Of a stretch of DNA of 64,000 nt, positions 33,098-45,129 are shown piece by piece (the first letter of the stretch is position 1; every line of letters starts with the position of its first letter). The notes under the pieces were generated by a model. The model ran no database searches, was not told the origin of the DNA, and saw nothing but the letters and a program-made list of their open reading frames with translations. The DNA comes from Vitellaria paradoxa (Eukaryota; Streptophyta; Magnoliopsida; Ericales; Sapotaceae). Position numbers and translations under genes: made by a program. Where the stretch lies: positions 30,411,933 to 30,475,932 of the forward strand of contig CM034244.1 of assembly GCA_019916065.1 (NCBI GenBank), in the 5' to 3' direction.

Positions 33098-34276
33098 ACT
33101 CCAGATCTTATTTTCGAACTAGATCCGAACTCAGACTGTAAAATAACTATATTACCCCTAAGTCTTTTTTTTTTTAAATTCATATTTCGGTTTTTCGAAA
33201 GGCTAATAAAAATTTTCTTTCATATTATTTAATAACTAAGTAAATTTGGATCCAATCTAAACTCGGATTATGAAATAACCGTTTTACCCTTGGGTTTGTT
33301 TTTGTCCAAATTTGCATTTTGAGCTTTCCAAAAAGTTGAAAAATACTTATTGATATATGTCTTAATAACTAATAAAATTTCATCTCAATTCGAACTTAAA
33401 TTATAAAATGACAAATTTACCCTAAACTATTTTTTATCCAAATTTACATTTTAAGTTACTCAAAAGGTTAAAAAAAATATCCTTGACATATATCTTAGAG
33501 TGCGTTTGGCGCACTAAATTTTTGGTGAAAACCTCTGAAAATTTCTCAAAATCTCTGAAAATCTCTATACATTTTAACACATTCTTGACTTTTCAAAATT
33601 CAAAAAAAGTTCAATATCTTTCAAAAAAAAGTCGATAACTAGAATTTGATTAATCAAATAGCAAAATTTTTTTCACCATTCTCACCATGGATTCTCAAGC
33701 TACCAAATGATATTCACTTTGACTATTTTTTGTAGGGCCGTAGAAACCATTCTAATAGATTGTAGAAACCGTTCCAATGGATTGTAGAAACCGTTTCGAC
33801 GGATTCGCGTGGTCAACTTCTGTCCAAACGGTTTCTATAATCCGTTTAGACGGATTGTAGTGCAAAGAAGTCATGACTGCCCAAAATTTTGAATCCGTCC
33901 AAACAGAAATACAATCCGTCAGAATGGGAATCTTACTATTTATCTCCAAAAAACACAGTTTAAAATATGCACCAAACCCAAAAAATTTTTTCAAATCACA
34001 TTTTATCATATTTTATCTTACTTTTTATCACTCCAAACTCACCCTTAATAATCAAACAAATTTCAGTCCGATATGAATTCAGACTATAAAATGAATATCT
34101 TGCCCCTAGGAACGTTTTTATGCCAAATTTATATTTTAAGCATCCCAAAAGACTAAAAATTAGTTATTAACATATTTCTTAATAATTAAGAAAATTTTAG
34201 CCAAATTCAAACTTAAATTATAAAACGACCATTTTACCTCAGAACCTTTTTTTTAGCTCAAATTTGCGCTCCAAGA
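33098..34276. repeat. 133-bp tandem array (five units) split by a MITE
   Basis: Units begin at about 33098, 33231, 33364, 34048 and 34181; the last is partial. Each has 'aataa.taa..aaattt', an 'aaactcggattataaaa'-like word, 'cattttaccc' and 'aaatttgcattttaag'. The spacing is 133-134 bp. The MITE at 33498-34044 sits exactly between the third and fourth units. Confidence 0.8.
33498..34044. mobile_element. Tourist-like MITE (547 bp) in the tandem array
   Basis: The ends are GAGTGCGTTTGG and CCAAACTCACCC. TTA duplications lie at 33495-33497 and 34045-34047. The middle holds repeated GTAGAAACCGTT and inverted AACGGTTTCTATAATC/AATCCGTC words that would form a hairpin. Confidence 0.8.
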
Positions 34277-36132
34277 ATAAAATTTATTTTTATAGTTTTA
34301 AAAAATTAATATTAGTAGTTTCTTTATATTTTGTTTTATCTCATTATATTTAAAACATGTAATTAATTTGTGAAAATTTGAATATTTATTCCATTTCCTT
34401 TATTTTCATATTGGCAACCAAACAGAGGAATGGAATGAGCACCGCATTCCATTCCCTTCCTTATTTCATTTCCACCTCTTATTTCATTCTATTTTATTTT
34501 ATTTTTACGTATCAAACATATATAACTTAATTAATAATTATTGAAGAATAAATTCAAGATGTTACAGTTAAAATTATATACCTTTTTTCTTTTTTAGATA
34601 ATTAGAGTATTCAAATTTATATGTGCACACATCAATTAATTTCTTGAAGTCTTAAAGTTTTTAGAATTAAAGAGTTAGGTAAGTCTCCAATAACATTGAC
34701 AAAATTTGAATTAATTATCATTGAATAATAAATCCAAGATATGTTGCAGCGTAATTATCCCTCAAGGTTGATGTTCATACAAAATGATTTGCTGAATGAC
34801 CTGTCCTACGTCAGCGGGATCTGCTTATGGGCTCGTTTGGAGTAAGAAAAAATAAAATAAATTGAGATAAAATGTGATTTGGAATTAATTTTGGTGCCCT
34901 TTTTTTTTAAATTGGTCTGGAAAAGATTTATGGCCCAGCTTGTCGCCTCCATTTGGCGTGGGGATATTAAAAAAATAAAGTAATTTTATTATTTTTATGA
35001 TATATAAAATTTAAAAAATATAAAACAAAGTTAGGTACATGACATACTAACATTAAATAACAAATTTATGATGGGATGACCCGACCAGAAGTAGAATAAT
35101 TAACAAAGAAATTATTGGATTCCTCTAGACCTGCTCCGGTGAGTGACAGAATTGAGAGCATTTGATGGGATGTACTCAACCAAACAAGTTTATTCGATCG
35201 ACCAAGTTGGGAACTCGATCTGACTAAGCGTTGCTAACTTCAGTCAGGCCAAGTGACTGTTGCTGAAAAGACAAAACTGATTACGTCACAATTACATATG
35301 TAACCGTATTCTGACATATTTCGTAATTCTCACCTATGAAAGTACTGCTTGCTACTTAATAGTTTTGATAAATAATTTAGAGAATCAATTTTGTGATGTA
35401 AAATACACGTGACATAATCTAATTGGAAAAAAAGTATAATTGTGTAAAATTCATATGTATCATACCCATGTAGGTCTCACACTTCTATAAATACACCATC
35501 CCCTTAAGTACATGATATGCACACTCTAATTTTACTGAAATTTTATCAAAATATTTTTTTAAATTTTTTACTAATTTAAGTAATGGAAATTCTTTATCAA
35601 GCACTATACTATACTAGTATAGTGGATAATTTTTCAAGATTGGAATGATCGTTAGGAAAATACTAATTTATTGAGTCATCATAATCCACATCGGTAGAAA
35701 GCACGTAAGGGATCGGGTATTGTGCCATTGAAATGTTATGGCTCGTACCAAATGACTTTGGAGTGTGAAAGTCCTATCCCCTTGGGTGTATATGTATCTA
35801 TATATATATTTTAAAATTCCGTACAGAAATCCATTCAACGTTTAGTAAGTGGATTACATTGACCACCATATTCATCATTACCTTAGTCATAGTAATACCA
35901 CCATTTTTGAGAGTCAAATTTAATTAGCTCGTTTTCTTGAGAGTTCGTTTGGCAAGTTCCAGCTTTTGACTATTTAATCTTTTGATTTTTATTTTTAAAA
36001 TGATAGAAGTTTACTTTCTTATGTCTTAAATTCCTTTTAAATTATGAAGGAAGAAAAATATTAAATTAATAAAAAACAAAAAAATTAAATATTAAAAGAT
36101 TAATTTTTTCTTTTTTTTTTAACACAACAAAA
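34277..36132. other. Intergenic with a MITE fragment
   Basis: A truncated MITE end (GGGCTCGTTTGGAGTAAG) lies at ~34828-34910. A perfect 16-bp palindrome, ACTATACTAGTATAGT, lies at 35608-35623. A possible LTR-like word (CCACATCGGTAG) lies near 35687. No gene is recognised. Confidence 0.45.
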
Positions 36133-36135
36133 TTA

Positions 36136-36436
36136 GATGTCATTCGGTTTATTTTTTTATTTTTTATTTTGAGTTCATTTCCCATCTTATAATTTTAAAA
36201 ATAAATAAAACAGTTCAAAACGTAATTAATCACTTATATTTTTAAAATTTATTTTAAAAAACAGAAAATAAGTTTACACATAAAATAAAAAATAATAAAA
36301 AGTCGTGTTAAGTGTTTTTAATCCAAAATAAAAAAAATTTCAAATAAGAATAACAGAATATTTTTTATTTTTTTGTTTTGAGATTTTTAAAATATATAAA
36401 ACACATAAAATAAAAAAAAAAAAACTAAATACCACT
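36136..36436. mobile_element. Foldback MITE family C, copy 1 (301 bp)
   Basis: TTA duplications lie at 36133-36135 and 36437-36439. The arms are inverted around AAAACAG...GTTTACACATAAAATAAAAAAT. The body is shared with 48105-48427 and with the inner parts of 49287-49897. Confidence 0.65.
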
Positions 36437-37575
36437 TTAATTATTTCCACTATCAAAACTAAGCCCGAAATAGATATAACATTAATGCAAAGGATCAGTT
36501 TTTTATATAATTTATCTTGGGCGGCTAATGTTCTCTTAGCTGTCGTGTTCACCACGGCTGGTGCGGATCCGGACAAAAACAACAATATTTTAAAAGAAAA
36601 TAAAAATATTTCGTATTTATTTCATTTATTAGTTTTGTATACTTAAATTCCACATATTTTATAAATGTGTATTTAGATTCCTTGACATTTGTATTATATT
36701 TACTAAAACTCATTTTATTAAATTTTTCATTTAAAAAATAAATTTAACAATGATTATTATGAAATTATCTTTATACCCTTATTGTTAATATTAACAAGAC
36801 GCATGAAATAGAAAATTGAGAGTATCATTCTTTCGTTATTATTTGATATTAATAGAAAGATAAGCGGAAGAAAAGAAAAAAAGTTAAAAATTTCTCTTTT
36901 TAAAGTTTGGTTTGTTAGATTAATAATAAAAAAATAATGATAATATATATATATATATATATGTATAACTACTAATTTATATATAATATAGATTTGAAAT
37001 ACCAATGTGCAGCATAATAATTTAAAGTACTAATATAGAAAATGTTCACAAGGAATTAATAAATTAATTATAATGCAATTTTATAAAAGAAAAGATACAT
37101 CTTATCATAATATATATATTTTTATATTAATATAAAGGGTATATAGGTAATTTCATGGTATTGAATTGGTTAAAGGTTACTATTTGGATAAAAAATTTAA
37201 CAGAACGAGTTTGAATAAATGTAATACAAACATTAGAGTTCATATATATATTTATGAAACTCGTAAGGTATAGATGTGCAAAACTAAAATTATAGGAAGT
37301 GTAGGTAAAATAAATTTAAATATTTTTATTATAAAATTATTAAGATGATAATACAATAAATTTGTGAGAATAATTTTTTAAAAAATTAATTATTTTAATA
37401 CAATTAATAATTTTAATAACGAATTGATGTTTTAAATGTGTGCTGCGTTCGAGAAAGGAGAGTATGAATTAGCAAAATCATGTGAGACGGGTTAATAAAA
37501 TTATATAAAATGGCATAAAAATATATATATCAAATCAGATCATATATATATTTATATATATCTATCCATATGCAT
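36437..37575. other. Intergenic, AT-rich
   Basis: A GC-richer patch at ~36520-36575 (TTGGGCGGCTAATG...GGTGCGGATCCGG) stands out but matches nothing I know. An (AT)n tract lies at ~36943-36962. Confidence 0.45.
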
Positions 37576-37578
37576 ATA

Positions 37579-37746
37579 GGATGTATTTGGAGTTGTATAA
37601 AAGTGTATAAAATAAAATAAAATTGTAAAAGTAAATGTCTCGTAATTCGTGTAGTGAGTGAAAAATTTAAATTTTGTTATCTCGTAATTCGTATTTGTAA
37701 AATTTTATAAAATTTTATTTTATTTGGGTAAGCTCCAAACGGAGCC
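37579..37746. mobile_element. MITE family A, copy 2 (168 bp)
   Basis: The ends GGATGTATTTGGAG and CTCCAAACGGAGCC are inverted; ATA lies on both sides (37576-37578, 37747-37749). It contains TCTCGTAATTCGTGTAGTGA, the family's signature word in this orientation. Confidence 0.7.
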
Positions 37747-38401
37747 ATATTATGTTGAGCAAAGCACAGTGCGGCTTTGGGTGCTTTAGGGATATAATTT
37801 TTAATATTTTTTGTTAAAAATTATTAGTTGTAATTTTTGATGTATATGATGAAATAAATAATAATTTTTTGTAATTTTTGATGAAAATTTTAATAACTTT
37901 TAATATTTTTTACAACTTTTAATAACTTTTGATAATTTTTAATCATTTTTAATAATTTTAGATACATTTTCAGTTGAAAAATTAGTGCAGCATGATAAAA
38001 AAGAATTGATAAAAATTGGTAGTTCAGTAAACACTTAAATATTAAAAATTAATAATTTTTTATTTAAAATTTTGCTATCGAACGACACCTTTGTCTCTCA
38101 TTCAAGCAGCTTTTCCTTAATCCTAAGGCACAGTGTTCACTGAATATCGACAGATTGAATACACAATGATTAAGGCGCGACAAATCTGACAAGTTTTTTT
38201 TTTTTGACAATTAAAAAAAAAATCTGACAAGTTGGTAGATAGTTATGTGTTTATATATTAGTAGCCACACAAATGAGATAAGAACAAGTTGCTTTTTGTT
38301 AAAGTCGATCCTGAATTACGTCATTACGCACGCCAACTAATTAATTCTTAAAAGAAAAAAACAGGGGAAAAAAAGTCACATTTGATTTGACGTTCTATTA
38401 T

Positions 38402-38560
38402 TGGTCGGTTAGAAGTTAAAATAAAATAATATAAAATTTTACAAAATTTTATAAACACGAATTACGAAAAAATAAAATTTAAATTCTCTACTCATTACAC
38501 AAAATATGAAACATTAATTTTTACAATTTTATATAATTTTATACAACTCCAAACACACCC
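38402..38560. mobile_element. MITE family A, copy 3 (~159 bp)
   Basis: The right end AACTCCAAACACACCC is clear; the left end is decayed. Internal words (AAATTCTCTACTCATTACAC) match the other copies. A good target duplication is not visible. Confidence 0.55.
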
Positions 38561-38569
38561 TATGTGTGT

Positions 38570-39825
38570 GTTTGAGGAGTTGAATTTATAAAAAATTTTT
38601 AAATTTTTTAATTATTTTGATTTTTTGTCAAACCAAAAATCACTAACTTTTTTTTTTAATTTTATCAACTTTCTCTAATTTTTATTAATTTTTTTCAATT
38701 TTTTTAAATTTTTTTTAACTTTTACCAATTATTTTCAAATTTTATCAAATTTTTACACTTTTTAAGAAATATATCAAATATCTAATAATTTAAAATTTAC
38801 ATTGTTTTTTTCTAAAATTTGACATTTTAAACAAGTATTAAAAGAATAATTACGAAGAGGGAGAACCTTGTATCACAGGGAACAGCTTTTTATGATAATT
38901 TTTTTTTTGAATAAATACAGTTATTTTGAAGTATTTCTAGACAGGTTGTTCTATTTTTATTTTTTTATGGATATAAATAACATGGTTAAAGAATTATCAA
39001 AAATAAATATAAAATAAAATTTTAATAAAAAGTAAAAAAAAAAGAAAAATTAATATTTCTCTACAGAGACTAAATGGGTTGGATTCCTAAGTCAAGTAAA
39101 ATGTGCATAAGGGAAAGTGTATATTTTTTCAATTTACATATCAGTTACAGTTAATTAAAAGTTGTAATAAATTAGTGAAAATATCGAGTTAGTAAAAAAA
39201 AAAAAAAATAGTTTCACGTGCGCCAAGAGCATAGCCACTTACATGGGTTGTTTTGTCCTTATAGAGCTGTTTGGTTTATTAAAAAAAAATTAATTTTTAT
39301 TAAAATTTTAAACTTTTTATTAACTTTTTTCATTAAATAGTTTATCAATTGTTTCTATTTTTTTTTAAATTTTTTTATCAACTTTCTTTAATAATTTTTA
39401 ACTTTTTTTATTATTTATAAATTTTTATTAAATATCTAATTAATCACTAAAATATTACGCATCAGATACAAAATTATTATTATTTTTTCTTTGTGTTGCC
39501 AAACGGCCTCGTAGCCAATGTTTCTTAATGTTTCATATCAAAGAGAGAATAACAAACAAAAATTATTAATTCAAGAAAGATAAGAGGCAGATATTTGATG
39601 GAGCCAGAGGATAGAACTGCCACCAAAGATCGATCCTTTAATCTGAGGAGGATGTGCATGCATGATGTAATGCGACAGTTGACAGCATATTAATTTACTT
39701 CTGCCCAGGAATTTTACACTTGGGGCTTGCGTGTGCAATTGGTACTAATAACTAAATTAATAATATGCAATAAAAAACAACTTAACCTATTTGTATTGTT
39801 AGAACATATCTTAAACATCCTACTT
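38570..39825. other. Intergenic with decayed MITE-like stretches
   Basis: Two AT-rich stretches with gtgTTTG...CCAAAC-type ends (about 38570-38850 and 39264-39510, the latter GAGCTGTTTGG to CCAAACGGCCTC) look like one further MITE family. The same pattern is faint at 37770-38090 and 53880-54190. Nothing else is recognised. Confidence 0.4.
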
Positions 39826-40003
39826 CGACCGTATTTGGAGTATTAAAAATTCCCCAACAAAGTATAATTTTTTTTAATTCTTTTAACTAAAAACTTTTAT
39901 TTTTTTAACTTTTACTAACTTATTGAAAAATATACCAAATGCCAAACAATGAAAAGTTGACAAAAATTTCTTTTTTTTTTTTGGGTGTTCCAAACAGCCC
40001 TTT
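39826..40003. mobile_element. MITE-like element (~178 bp)
   Basis: The left end ACCGTATTTGGAGTA is roughly inverted by the right end TGTTCCAAACAGCCC. The target duplication is unclear. Confidence 0.45.
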
Positions 40004-40408
40004 TATATCATTGGTTTATCATCCTCTATTTATCTCTCTATGGCCAAAATAAAATCAAACTTACCCATGAAATTAAGCTATATAAGTATTTCAGTGCAGT
40101 GTTTATCCGTGGTAGGTTTTGGTGCAATGTTTCGCTCTCTTTATTTTTATTAGGTTAAGAAAATGTGAAGCAAGTAAATAATTATTTTATCGAATTAATT
40201 TATTCATCTAAAATATTTTACGCATAAAAGCAAGTATCTAAAAGTAATTTATTTTTTCTATTGATTATTTCCATAATAACGTTAAAATTCAAATATAGCA
40301 TAGAGACTTTGAAAATAAAGGATTACTATTTATACATATACATATATTTATATGAAGAAATATGTTGCACAAAATTTGGATTATCTTAGTGACACACGTG
40401 ATTATAGC

Positions 40409-41363
40409 TGTTAGAATAAAAGAAGAAGAAAAGAATTATGTATTACTATTGATGATAATATTGTATTAATAGGATTATGACTAATTTAGGATATCTAATT
40501 TAGAATACGTATCAATTTAGGATATGTATTAATTTAGGATATATATATATATATATAGGAATATTTTAGAAATAATCTAACACCCCCCGACAAACTCAAG
40601 GAGGTATAGGAGAGACCAACTTGAGTTTGGAAACCAACTAGCGGAGTTCATATGGAAGTGAGTTGAAGGAGGCACAAAGAAGCGTGTTGAAAGGTTGAAG
40701 GCGCATGGAAACGCATTGAAGGAGGTGCGGAGATGCGCGTTGTGAAAGGTTAAAGGCGCACGGAAGCGCGTTGAAGGAGGCGCGGAGAAGCGCGTTGAGA
40801 GGTTGAAGGCGCTCTGAGGCGCGTTGAAGGAGGCTCGGAGAGATGCATTGAAGGCCCATGGAAGCGCATTGAGGGGGTGCAGAGGAGGGCGTTGAATGCG
40901 TACGGAAGCGCGTTGAGGGGGGCGTAGAGGAAGGCGTTGAAGGCGCATGGAAGCGTGTTGAATGGGGCGCGAAGCAGCACTTTGAAAGTTGAAGGCGCAT
41001 AAAAGCGCGTTGAAGGAGGCACGGAGAAGCACGTTGAAAGGTTGAGGGCGCATAAAAGCGCATTGAAGGAGGCACGGAGGCAGAGGTGACACTAGAAAGA
41101 GCAACACTGATGGCCAAAGATGTGGTTGTTGGATGCTTAATCTATCCAGGATCAAAAACCTTGATCTTTGATACCATGTTAAAATAAAAGAAGGAGAAAA
41201 GAATATGTATTAATATTGATGATCAATATTGTACAACGAAACCCTATATTTATAGGGTGAATAAGAAACCTAAACTTAATAGGATTATGACTAATTTAGG
41301 ATACGTATTAATTTAGGATATACATATGTATATATGTAGAAATATTCTAGAAATAATTTAACA
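40409..41363 (-). mobile_element. TRIM-type retrotransposon (955 bp) with internal minisatellite
   Basis: LTRs at 40409-40582 (174 bp) and 41177-41363 (187 bp) start TGTTA(G/A)AATAAAAG and end AATCTAACA/AATTTAACA. A perfect 5-bp target duplication ATAGC flanks the element (40404-40408, 41364-41368). On the minus strand the 5' LTR is followed at once by TGGTATCAAAG, a tRNA-Met primer site, and a GGGGGG polypurine run precedes the 3' LTR. The internal 594 bp carry no retroviral protein but a GC-rich tandem repeat. The LTRs have diverged by small indels. Confidence 0.88.
40660..41095. repeat. GC-rich minisatellite inside the TRIM
   Basis: About eight diverged units of ~45-57 bp are built from GCGCGTTGAAGGAGGCGCGG-like and GGTTGAAGGCGCATGGAA-like words. 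Unit lengths are mostly multiples of three, so several frames stay open (up to ~190 codons on the minus strand). The composition contrasts with the AT-rich surroundings. Confidence 0.8.
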
Positions 41364-41524
41364 ATAGCAAACAAATGAACAAAAAAAAAAAAAATACAAA
41401 ATTTACGCAGTTCAATAAGATGCCTATATTTAAGAATATGGTATAATCGGAGTTTCACTATGAACTTCTAATAGTAGAGTAAAAATTATAATAGGAGAAA
41501 AAAGAACATTAAAGAGACTTTCAA

Positions 41525-41727
41525 TAATATGTGAGACCTATTTTGTTAACATATCCACTTGGGTTGTAAATGGAATTACTAAAAGGATAGGTTAGAGGGG
41601 TTTTTAGTATTTTAGATTCCCTTAAATGGGATGTGTACCCACTGGGGTTAGTGTCGAGCTCATTGTAAATCTAAAATTTTTTGGTAATAAAATTAACACT
41701 TAACTACCCAAAAAAAAAAAAAAAAAA
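41525..41727 (+). mobile_element. Short retroposon with poly(A) and target duplication
   Basis: A 203-bp insert ends in ~18 A (41710-41729). It is flanked by a 13-bp duplication with one mismatch, AAGAGACTTTCAA (41512-41524) and AAGAGACGTTCAA (41728-41740). There is no tRNA-like head, so it is more likely a 5'-truncated LINE or other retrocopy than a SINE. Confidence 0.7.
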
Positions 41728-41740
41728 AAGAGACGTTCAA

Positions 41741-42049
41741 AGAAGCCCTCTCATATTACTCTTAGTTTTTCTCCAAACTCAATACTTAGAAACCTAATCT
41801 AAACTTAGTATGATTGTATAACACATTGCATATATATATATATATATATATGAATAAGAAATTGATAAAAAATAGACTCTAAAATAGCTCTGAAAAATCT
41901 AGAATGCATAGCTCGCTAGGGTGAGCTTTCTATAAGCTTTGCGTCCACTTTATTTTTCCCAGCAAAGCCAGCAAGCTATCTAATGAGTTGCGTTGCCACA
42001 TAACACTATCTCTGAAATTCTCGATGAAATCTAATGAGCTCATCTGCAC
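41741..42049. other. Intergenic, unassigned
   Basis: An (AT)n tract lies at ~41831-41851. The rest may be 3' material of the copia relic on the right; nothing definite. Confidence 0.4.
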
Positions 42050-42752
42050 CTATACATCTCTCATTTTGCTCAGGCATCTATCCTTTACCAGTACTTTTTC
42101 AATTTCAAAAATAATTTCCTTCTTTTTTTCTTCTCCAAATCCTTGGCTTCTTTTGACAATAGAACCCCTTTGTGTATCCAAAATCTCATGAAGGTATTTA
42201 CATGGAACTCTTAATTTTTCGTTGACTTTCTTCAATGTTTTTTACACCTCTAAACACTCTTTATCCTTGACCACAAGCTTCTCTCTCAAGACATCCATGA
42301 CTCTATCTTGGATCTTCTTCCCATCTTCAATCTTGTGAACTTAGACTTCAAAGTTATGATTCTTTGCTTTAAGATCTTCATTAATTTTATTGAAAAAATC
42401 TCTCTCCTTCTTCATCAATTTATTCCTCGCAGTAAGTTTCTCATTCTTCTTGTTTAACTTGTAGCAATCTTCAAAAAGTTGTAGGCTTGTTCAACATCCA
42501 ACTTGTCATCAATCGCATCATTTTCGTTCTTTGAAGTGCCTTCTAATTCATCTTCACTTTTTGTTGATGTTTCTGATGTAGAATTAGATTGTGCATCAAG
42601 CAAGGAATGTGCCATAAATGCCACTTAATTCTCAAGGTAGTCTTCAAACAATGGAGGTGTTATGCTCAAACTACCTTCTCTTAGAGGATCCATCTTGCAA
42701 ACCTTAAATCTTGTTTTTTCAACACAAATCGAACATGCTTTGATACCGATTG
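42050..42752 (-). pseudogene. Ty1/copia gag relic with primer site
   Basis: On the minus strand a CGGTATCAAAGC primer site (42749-42737) is followed by a gag start (MDPLREGSLSITPPLFEDY, from 42693), the usual copia opening. The frame then jumps to the C-terminal gag part with coiled-coil pieces (LNKKNEKLTARNKLMKKE) and a KYLHEILDTQRG block resembling the conserved LDEIL segment. Most of the gag middle and all of pol are deleted, and stops interrupt it. Confidence 0.65.
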
Positions 42753-43880
42753 AAAAATATATTTTCAAGTATGCTAGATAATCAACCAGGCAAATATTTA
42801 ACCAATAATACAAAAGTAAAAAAAAAAAAAAAGAAAATGAAGAGACATAAGGTTTAATGAGTAAAACCCAAACTGGGAAAAAATCTCGAATCCATGACTC
42901 TATGTTGTTAATAGCTTTTAGTCGAATTCACGACGTACTAAAAATTTAGTGATAGGAACAATTTTTAAATTCCTGAAGACTTGTCATATCCACAGTTACC
43001 ATTAAATTCATAATAGTTTACGCTGAATCCACAGTCAATTGAATCCATGATATGCAAGTCAAAGTCATTTAGATTATCAATACACAAATAATTATTGAAG
43101 CATTATTAGGTAAGAGTGAGAGAAAACTTAGATCTCTTGAATAAATTGTTCTCTGAATATATTTTTCTTTTCTAAAAATCCTGAATACGTTCTAAAATTT
43201 ATAGGGTATGACATTCTAAGCGAATAGGGCTTTTGAAATGTAGTTAAGGAAACTATCAGGCCGTTACTCACGGTTACAGACTTCTAGCAAGTTTCCACCA
43301 CTTTCCTGCACTTTTTTGGCATGACCAAACCTCTAGAAATAGCCTTTCTATATTCTCTAACCAGTCAGAGCTGTTTTTCCGTGCCTTTCCCATAAAGTAA
43401 TGAATTTCAAAACCTTCTGAAGGCTGAAAATCTATTCTAAACCCAAACTTCAATGTCTTAGCCTACGTCTAAATTTACATGGTTTAGAACTCTTTTGAAT
43501 ATGAATTGCCAATTTAATTGAATACATGAGAAATTATGACTCTCACCTCGAGCCAAATCCAATGCAAATGGACACTAACATGAAAATCATTGTGTTGAAC
43601 AGCTCCAGATGCCTTTGGTTTCCTTTTTTAGTTCTTTGTTTCTCTCTCCTCTTTCTTCTCTTTTTCCCCCTTGTATCGACTCTAGCAAGAAGAAAAAAGA
43701 AGGAAAGAATAAGAAAAAAATAAAAGAAAAGAGAAAGGAAAAGAAAGAAAATAGGCTTAACCCTAAGCCCAAATAAAACTCTAAGTCCAACTCAGTCAGG
43801 AAAATAAAATGAAAACTCAACTTAGACCAAACCTCAAGTCCAAATATTTAAATAGCTCAAAATCTTACTAATTAGCCAAA
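42753..43880 (-). mobile_element. Probable copia 5' LTR followed by gypsy-LTR-like sequence
   Basis: Sequence right of the primer site should be the 5' LTR of the copia relic; its outer end was not located. The part at ~43600-43880 (purine-rich tract, then 'ctcaagtccaaatatttaaa..gctcaaaatc') resembles 56810-57005 and is probably a fragment of another LTR family. Confidence 0.4.
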
Positions 43881-45121
43881 AAAAAAAAATCAAATATTAT
43901 TGTTATAAGTTCTTTATGCATAATCTAGAGATGATTTCATATTTTGAATGTGAGTTTTGATTGATTTTATATGTATATGTATATGTATACATACAGAAAA
44001 ATATTTTAATTACTTGGTAAATATTATGGATTGAGGTTTAAATTAGCAAATTTTAGAACTTTTTATATATTTATATATTTCATTGGTATATTTTTTATGT
44101 AAGGCTTGGGAAGGTGATTGGGTTAGTTGATTTCAGACAATTTGATTTTTTTTTTTTATTATGCAAACTTTTAGACTATAAAGCTCTCAACCTCGGGCAT
44201 TATTTATGATGTCAATTAACCCAAATCATTACACATCATAAATATTGTTAGTTCTTTTGGTTTTGTTCTTGAGATAAATGAATATATTATTGAGATTATA
44301 TTTTTATACATGATTAAGAATATTATGTGCATTCGGATTAGGGTTTGTTAATCTGATTGATATTATTTGAGCCAAGAAGGCCTTGTTAGCAATTTTGAGA
44401 TTGATCTGCCGAGACATTACTATATTATGGAGGATATATTTTTTTATGAAATTTAATATATTCATTGGTGATGGTATCCATTTGAATTTATGATTTGTTA
44501 GTTAATAAACCTATACTTAGTTGCGGGTGGATGTCTAATATGAGATACAGTAAAAGAGTTATTAAGAGGTTTTGATATTTATATCTCTTAAGGTTATAAA
44601 AGTATTCATGTGACGCATGTTTGCTGTTATCTGGAAACAATATCTGGTCAATGGCTCTGTGTATTTTGCTAATTATCACATGATTTGTTGTAAGTCGTGA
44701 AACAGTGTGATTATTGATATTGTGTGCTTGGCTAACTGTTATTTATTCTAGAATAAAATTAGGGATAGATAGAGAGTTGAGATTGCATGGCAATGACATT
44801 TGCATCTACATCTATATTTCAATTTATATCAATATATATTATTTCATAATATTGAAATTGTACACTTGTAAGCATACACATTAAGCTTTTGTATTGTTTC
44901 CTTCTATATTTTAGGTGACTTTTTATGAGTTAAAAATAATATCTCATAATTGAGTTAGCTGATAATTAAATTAGCCATGGTCATTGTTTGCCTTTTTATC
45001 TTCTATTTGGTTTCTGTTTTACTTGAACTGTTATTTTGAGACTTGGTTATTTGTATTATTATTTTTGGGATGACTGTATTTTTAACTTGTCACTAGAGAT
45101 TTATTTGTTTACATTATGCAT
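43881..45121 (+). mobile_element. LTR relic, copy B (family of 9540-10612)
   Basis: 44260-45121 shares ordered blocks with 9540-10612. It is cut at 45129 by a hAT element; similar-looking sequence resumes at 45729. 43881-44259 holds nothing else recognised. Confidence 0.4.
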
Positions 45122-45129
45122 GATGTGTT

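Noticed and set aside
33098..34276. CRISPR-like array
   Set aside because: The repeats are 133 bp, diverged and without short repeat/unique spacer structure; this is a plant tandem repeat.
40638..41155. Long minus-strand open frames in several phases as real proteins
   Set aside because: They arise from a GC-rich tandem repeat with units of about three-fold length inside a TRIM element; no known domain.
43526..43820. Overlapping open frames on both strands
   Set aside because: Low-complexity purine/pyrimidine tract in an LTR-like sequence.
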